The position numbers were made by a program, and so were the translations under genes. Of a stretch of DNA of 64,000 bases, positions 58,216-64,000 are shown in pieces (position 1 is the first letter of the stretch; each line of letters begins with the position of its first letter). Source of the stretch: Acheta domesticus (Eukaryota; Arthropoda; Insecta; Orthoptera; Gryllidae); the NCBI GenBank assembly GCA_031308135.1, contig JAHLJT010009419.1, positions 182,730,856 through 182,794,855 on the forward strand, given 5' to 3'. The notes under the pieces were generated by a model. The model was not told the origin of the DNA and ran no database searches. It was given only the letters and a program-made list of their open reading frames with translations.

Positions 58216-58739
58216 TACACTTTTTTTTAGGGTGAGTCAATTTTGTTTTTAATGAGTACGATAATTAATGTTTTTAAAGATAGTGAAACTTCAAGCGTTT
58301 GAGAAAAGTAAGACGAAGAAAAACTTCCATATGTCAAACATTCTCTCTTATAAAATGACTAAATTAGGATTGATATGTCTTGGATAATGAAGTTGCCGAG
58401 AGCCCGCGAGTAGGAAAATATTATTTCTAAACATTATGTTTCATTGAATATTATGTGTTTTTAAAAATGGAAAATGTGTTGTGTTGTGATATAAGATACA
58501 AAAGACAAACAAGTGACGTCCGTTAAGCTGGCAAAACCATTTTCAAAAACCACATTTTTTCTATACCCAGCTTTTCGTGTTATTTTTTGTGCTTTCCAAT
58601 TATCCCAAAATTAATTTTTTTGCTCCAACGGTTTTTTCCAAAATTTGGTGGCTTTGCTGGTTTAATGTTAACAAGTGGCTCAATTAGCCCAGTTTTTTCT
58701 CAATACCGTATTCGCAAAACAAACTGCAAACCAATCATT
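58216..58739. other. AT-rich non-coding stretch
   Basis: No recognised features. Confidence 0.45.
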
Positions 58740-59510
58740 ACGATCTGATGAGTGCCACCAATTGCGATGTGCAGTATCTCGAGCGTCGGCGCCTGCGAAA
58801 GGAAGAACGTTGGCGAAGCCCTCTCCTCTTGGCTGGACGATCGCACCCTGGCAGCGCAGCGCCTGATGCACCGAGCCAGGGAGCGCGCGCCGCCCCTCAG
58901 CGCACCAGGCAAGGGCGGCCGACAAAAGGGCCAAAGGGCTAACCCAATTAAGGCCGGGCAAACCATCGCTCAATTAAAATTAAACGCCGTCAATTATTCA
59001 CGATTTTGTGCAATTTCATTTTGACAATGTGGAGAGAGCGCGCGCGGGCGGCGAGAAGGGCGGCTGGCGGGGGCGGAGGGGGGGGGCGACGGAGGGTGGA
59101 AGGGGGGGTAGCGCGCCCCGGGATAAATCATAACATCTGCTCTTGATGTAACGGGCGAGCGGCCCCGAGGGAAGTGGAGGAGAAAACGGGCGGGTAACGC
59201 AAAGAAAACGAGCTGCACCCCCGCCCCCACCGTCGCCGCCCGCCGCCGCCGTCGCCCCCGCTTCGCCGCCTGAGGGAGAGGAGCAGCTCTCGGCGGATTA
59301 CCGCGCCGTAAATAATGAAACATCTCCTGCTCTCGTCCCTCCAGGCCGAGGAGGAGGCTGTGGGGCGGGACGAGCGTCGCGATGTGCAGTTTCTGCCGCG
59401 GGGGGCGCCGCGCTGCTGCCGGGTTTTGCTTGCAGGCGCAGCCAAAGATGTGCTTTGGGAAATGCACGAGAGCGCAAGAACGTAATAAACGATTGTGGGG
59501 AATGGCGTAC
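58740..59510. other. GC-rich island 19
   Basis: Two GC blocks separated by an AT-rich insert at 58945-59025 (CAATTAAAATTAAACGCCGTC, then TCATTTTGACA at 59016-59026). A second AT islet reads GGGATAAATCATAACATC (59119). Sequence complexity is high outside the GGGGGGG and GCCGCC runs. Overlapping frames on both strands show no domain. Could be a regulatory or untranslated region; unproven. Confidence 0.5.
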
Positions 59511-60429
59511 CAACCATGTGTAGCCTGAATACGAAGGGGCTAATCTGTATGGAAATGCAGGTTTTAAGTAAAATAATAATTTTGATCTACTAGAGAGCTT
59601 GAAGCGAGGTTGAATTGAAAATCATTTTCAATATTTCAAACTTATTTAATTTATTATTTTAGAGGGCTCCTCTCACTTTAACTAACAGTTTCATTTGTAA
59701 GAGAACTTGTATTATTATAGAAGTTTTCTGAAAAACCGAAATGTAAATACTATTTTATTAAAATATTAGTTTTTATTGAAAATTTAAACGAAATGCCTAC
59801 TCATATGCATTACAAATATTACTTAATAGATACATTTTTCTTTTGTGGAATGCTGCCTGATAAATAAGATGAGCAGCAAATTACAGGCAAATCAGCTACT
59901 TTGACAGGTCTCTAACGTCATGGAATATACAGAGAAGGTAGTAAATAAAACTACGAAAATGATTTGGGAAATTAGACGACATGCAATATCAGCAACGCAG
60001 AATAATTATCCTTTTAGAATCTAGTCACGACGTTATCATCATGTCAAAGTGGTGTCGTTTCACTTCTTTCACTGGAGATAATTCAAGAAATAAGTCTTAA
60101 GAATTTAATTTATTTTCAAATATCATTTGACACTGCTCTTCATGGTAAGTCTGATCGTCTTTGACTTTTAATGTTGCAAGTGATAGTTCATCAATTTATA
60201 TCGAAAATGGTTTTGTTATTTCAGCTTCTCCGTAATTTATTTTAGACTTGATAAAATATTATTGTACTCGGTTTTATGTCAATTATGACATTAAGTTGTG
60301 AAAAATCTTGGTCAACGTATTTTTCATTGACTCGTAGCTAAGAAAATAGTAAGGACTTTGATTTAAAAATAATTTTAAATAATAAAATATATACAATTTA
60401 ATGGAACATAAGGCCATTTGGATAATACG
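59511..60429. other. AT-rich non-coding stretch
   Basis: No recognised features. Confidence 0.45.
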
Positions 60430-60716
60430 TCCCACCAGCTTAGAGCATCAACTAATGTCACTGCAGTGCCTCTAAGCAGGAGATCCTGGGCTTCGTGTCC
60501 CCAAGGGGGAGGGATATTCGACTCTAGCTTGATAGCTAGGGATCTTCCCTGCTGGGGCGGTGCCCTGCTTCACAAGTGGGCATGTAGTTCGCCATCCAGC
60601 GGGAGATGCTCGCCGTCACTTTTCCCGCAATAAAACATGCACTACGAGATTAATGACCTTAGGATTTGACGCGCCCCAAGGCACTAATCGGTCAATCAAA
60701 TCAATCGATGGAGATC
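60430..60716 (+). mobile_element. tRNA-derived SINE, copy 4 (internally deleted)
   Basis: The head GAGCATCAACTAATGTCACTG and the tail region GCCATCCAGCGGGAGATG to ATTTGACGCGCCCCAAGGCA match the other copies. About 250 bases of the middle body are missing. The end is an (ATCAA)n-type tail. Confidence 0.8.
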
Positions 60717-60743
60717 GCAATCTCGGTTGATTTCGAAAGATGT

Positions 60744-61630
60744 GGGTTTACCAGTCAGGTCTTCATAAATAAGCTCTACGTAAATAATGTCTAATATTAG
60801 AGGTCTAACGACATTTCGTCTACATGAAAAATGTCTAATGCAAGTATGTCTACGTGCAGAAAAGTCTTTTGCCGAAATGTCTACAGGCAATGGTGTCTAC
60901 ATGCAAAAAATAATATTGCAAATATGGCTACTTATACAAAGGATTAACGTATGAAAGTTTATTAAATTTGTAGGTAAGTGTAATTATAAATACATGTTTA
61001 ACTCGAAAAATATATTTATAAAATACATGCAGTATATGAATAGCACAGAGTTTCATTAAAATCATTCATCATATTCTTCTACTTCATCTGCTTACAATTC
61101 CATGCGATAACTATATCTTCTGAAGTAGGAGAGTATTTCATTTCGCTGTCTATAATCTTCATAGCGCGATACCATTATTTAAACTTCATCCACACTGACA
61201 TGATACGATTTTTTAATAGGATTTTTTAATCTTAAATGTCCCCCTAAAAGTTGTGCCATAAGGATTTTGTTGTCTCTCTGATCGCGTTTGATACAATCTA
61301 GATATTTCCACATGCTTGCGCGGTGAGAGACAATAAGATTTGAAATTTGCTATGGAAACCTTCGATGTTTTTGTTTCTCTGAAATCCGTTTAACACCATG
61401 TCATGCATATTTCTGCTAGAATTTTAGCTAGTGAGCATTTAGCTGATAGACTTTGTAGTTGGCAGACATTTTTGTTGATAGACATTTTAGCTGCAGACAT
61501 TTTTGTTGGTAGACATTTTAGCTTTGGACGTCTAATCGTTAGACTTAATAGACCTGTAGGTCACATTTTTATTAGACTTTTTTTCTTGTAGATCTTAATA
61601 CAGTTAGACATTTTTCCTGTAGACTACTGA
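60744..61630. mobile_element. Foldback-like element: two inverted arrays of 15-16-bp repeats
   Basis: The left array (60744-60945) has GTCTA-type cores at 60759, 60774, 60789, 60803, 60818, 60833, 60848, 60864, 60879 and 60895, spaced 14-16 bases. The right array (61400-61630) has the complement TAGAC-type cores at 61447, 61463, 61479, 61494, 61510, 61525, 61540, 61556, 61573, 61589, 61605 and 61620, spaced 15-17. Units are AATGTCTACATGCAAAA-like on the left and its inverse, TAGACATTTTTGTTGA, on the right. About 450 bases of AT-rich sequence lie between. Foldback transposons have this plan; no target duplication was found. Confidence 0.75.
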
Positions 61631-62339
61631 CCTTGAAGCAGATGCGGATGTAATAGAGTGAATAAACATCAGTCATTTTTAAGACCGATGATTTGCGTTA
61701 TTTGGTAGATAATATTATGTTCAGTGCCTCTGTGCTTAAATATATGTGTAACTTCGGGAGTGTGATTCAGTATAGTTGGGTGCATCAGTTGAGATGTCGT
61801 GAACAATATTTCTATTATTTGTTCCATCGTGTCTCTTCATTTATTGTTACATTTATTCATAATTGTAACAATTTGAGCATTTACGAAACTTACAAAGGAA
61901 GGAATAAAATTATGAACCATAAATCCATAATAATGGGCAAAACATGACTGAGAGTGTGATAGACTATATGAATAGACATGAAAAGTATACATTTACCGAA
62001 TCTGAACCTGTAACTTTCTCCGTTGGGATTAGGCATTCGGATATTCATTTTGTTTAGGTAATGATAATACATTTTAGAAACCAAGTAAATGGTGAACATT
62101 AATCATTAATAACAACATCTAATTTCATCATTTGATTTAAGCAATTCAGTTTCCAACTCATTTTTTAAAAGTCGTATCTAATAAACATCACCTAACAAAT
62201 ATTATTACTTAACAACACATTCGTGAATGAATGTGTTCATGCGAAGCGTATTCTAAAAGTAAGAGTCGATTGGTCATTAAAATTTATCAGTCATAAAAAA
62301 AAGGTTTTATTAAAAGTTTTAGTGTCCAACAAGCCTACT
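61631..62339. other. AT-rich non-coding stretch
   Basis: No recognised features. Confidence 0.45.
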
Positions 62340-62870
62340 TCACTTTTCGTAATGACGCACCACCTTTTCATCCTTTTATCCTTTTATGTATCCACCTTTC
62401 TATCCCTCGGCAAATAACTTTGCCACCTAAGAATTGAGTCAGTTGACAAAGCGATCTTGAATCCCTTGACGTCATCAAAACGTACACGAAACTCATTGTT
62501 TCAATTGCAAGAAGAGGAAATAGTCGCTAAATGAAAGTGCATCACTGTAGGGTGGGAGACCAAAACGATTTCAATCTGAATCTGGAATCTTCTCCTTGGC
62601 TCTGTCAGCGGTGTGATGACGCGCATTGTCGTGGAGGACAATACCAGAAGAGTTTCCAGCGCGGCAGACGGCGATTGCAGATTGCACGTCTCAATTTGCT
62701 AAATGTTTCGCAGGACACATCAATTGTCATTATACATTTTACCATTAAATAAACCAAAAGAACGCCCTCTTCGTCATAGAAAACGGTAGTCAACACTTTT
62801 CGACTCAAGAAAGGAGATTGCTTGAATTTGATTGTTTTTGATGAAGCTGCAGCCGCTACTGTATTGACTG
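62340..62870 (-). pseudogene. mariner (DD34D) transposase relic
   Basis: On the minus strand one frame reads IKFKQSPFLSRKVLTTVFYDEEGV, a mariner catalytic-domain pattern. After a frameshift near 62650, another reads GIVLHDNARHHTADRAKEKI, a TGA stop, and then PPYSDALSFSDYFLF. The Asp of HDN (codon 62628-62630) and the Asp of SDY (62523-62525) are in one frame with 34 residues between them, the DD34D signature of mariner. The C-terminal helix region (FRVRFDDVKGF) follows in a shifted frame. Stop and shifts make it non-functional; element tips not located. Confidence 0.85.
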
Positions 62871-63350
62871 TTGTTTTGTTTCTGCGTTTCTATTGTTTCC
62901 ACTGTTGTACTGTTTTGTTGTTTTGGAGTTTCTGCGTTGGTGGACGATATGCACGTATCGTCATCCGAAAAAATTAGGGAAAACTAGTCATCCTCGTGTT
63001 GTTGTACTTTAAATCGTCCACTTAGCATTCTTTGTTTTTTGTGTTCAACGGTAAGCATGTTCGGTGCCTACCTTACACACAATTTATAGTTTCCAAGCTT
63101 TTCTGTAACATTTCTGTATATAGAGGTGCGTCCAATAAGAGGAAATTCATCGGCAAGAGAACTAATTGTCAATCGTCGAACAAATGGCATTTCTAAGCCC
63201 ACTTGTTGATCGGTCGGGATACTGAGTCTCCCACTCCGTTATTCATGCATATTTGTGTGGATATTTTTGAAGTCACGACACCTTTTTACCTAACACCTAA
63301 CTTTTTCTTCGATCTTTGCTGGAAATCCATAAACTAAAAATAACGTTTTT
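62871..63350. other. AT-rich stretch, probably degenerate N-terminal mariner sequence in part
   Basis: Adjacent to the transposase relic on its 5' side, but too degraded to align by eye. No other feature. Confidence 0.3.
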
Positions 63351-63355
63351 GAGGA

Positions 63356-63415
63356 CATTATCTATAGCAACGTTTCTATATCAACGTTATCAGGAAAACG
63401 TTGCTATAGATAATG
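63356..63415. repeat. Perfect 20-bp inverted repeat (hairpin)
   Basis: CATTATCTATAGCAACGTTT (63356-63375) and its exact complement AAACGTTGCTATAGATAATG (63396-63415) are separated by 20 bases. The motif AACGTT recurs in the loop and just outside. Confidence 0.95.
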
Positions 63416-64000
63416 AACAATCAATTGAATCAAAACATGAACTTCAATGGTTTTGCAAACAATTAATAGATGATTATGCTTAATATAAACGTTGACCGGC
63501 CTGCCAATATTTAAACATAAGCATCCGACCCTTTATTTTCCAATTTTGCATTTTTTTCAAACTTTATTACAATAATAGCGCTAACACTGTCAATTGTTTT
63601 AGGCTTTCGTAATTTGCAGGGAAAAATCTTTGGGTTTCTTACAAGAACGAAAGTAGTCCAAATTCGAGATTTTTCATGAGGCACTAAAACCGTAATAGGG
63701 TAGACGTGCACCATAATCAGTTTATGATTTTTCCCCGCCTTATAACTTTCAATGTCACTTGACGAAAGGAAATGTCTCAGAAGATAGCTCCAGTTGCATA
63801 CAATACCTTTGTGATGTATCTCAAAATGTAGAATTTTGGACTTGTTTGGTTCTTGCAAGAAACCCCTCAATTAGAAATAGGGAGTTCAATTTTATGAAGT
63901 AATGCCAACCATGACAATTTTTATTCAAAATTTATAGTTCAGAGAATGGCCATTTACGATTGTTTCGAAAACGTCTTTAACTCTATAAATTCCAATAACT
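63416..64000. other. AT-rich stretch with one unrecognised 119-codon frame
   Basis: A minus-strand frame at 63511-63870 begins MRGFLQEPNKSK and has mixed composition with no low-complexity bias, but no motif I know. In AT-rich DNA of this length such a frame can occur by chance, so I do not call it a gene. Confidence 0.35.

Noticed and set aside
60744..61630. CRISPR array
   Set aside because: Repeats are 15-16 bp with no unique spacers, are inverted between the two sides, and the DNA is eukaryotic.

Overview
This is a window of arthropod (almost certainly insect) nuclear DNA made of mobile elements and non-coding sequence. The support is a Jockey-type LINE, DD34D mariner and hAT/Tc1-mariner MITE relics, a tRNA-derived SINE family, an AT-rich background with long (AAT)n/(AT)n microsatellites, and no bacterial operon structure. 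The species cannot be fixed from the sequence; a large repeat-rich polyneopteran genome (stick insect or cockroach type) is a guess. I recognise no host protein-coding exon. The long reading frames at 11.2-12.5, 14.4-15.6, 19.4-20.3 and 48-49 kb are open only because those stretches are GC-rich and stop-poor.

Layout. 0-4.7 kb: a nearly full-length Jockey-clade retrotransposon on the minus strand with a 14-bp target-site duplication. Its ORF1 (gag) and ORF2 (endonuclease + reverse transcriptase) are interrupted only by about six single-base shifts. 5-30 kb: AT-rich DNA alternating with sharply bounded GC-rich islands, plus palindromic MITEs, a SINE carrying two nested MITEs, a G3N2 telomere-like minisatellite (11.2 kb), a 100-bp tandem repeat (12 kb), a C-rich compound minisatellite (14.7-15.2 kb), two hAT-type MITEs with perfect 8-bp duplications, and two abutting TA-flanked MITEs, one packed with CAGTGA motifs. 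31-48 kb: an RTE-like LINE 3' end, a Penelope-like GIY-YIG fragment followed by a hammerhead-like core, local duplications, and a 555-bp near-perfect palindrome. 48-64 kb: a GGC-rich island, a tandem array of the 3' end of an R2-like LINE punctuated by (TAA)n, another LINE tail, a CT-rich repeat, a fourth SINE copy, an inverted pair of 15-16-bp repeat arrays, and a dead mariner transposase.

How the parts relate. Autonomous classes (Jockey, RTE-like, R2-like, Penelope, mariner) are present as one nearly intact copy and several relics. The non-autonomous families (SINE, TA-flanked MITEs, a MITE with 4-bp duplications, hAT MITEs) recur in two to four copies and are nested or abutted, which gives a relative insertion order. 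About 19 GC islands recur every 2-5 kb and are not explained by any recognised element. They are the largest unexplained feature; the inverted 15-16-bp arrays at 60.7-61.6 kb and the CAGTGA-rich MITE at 27.1-27.5 kb are the most structured ones.
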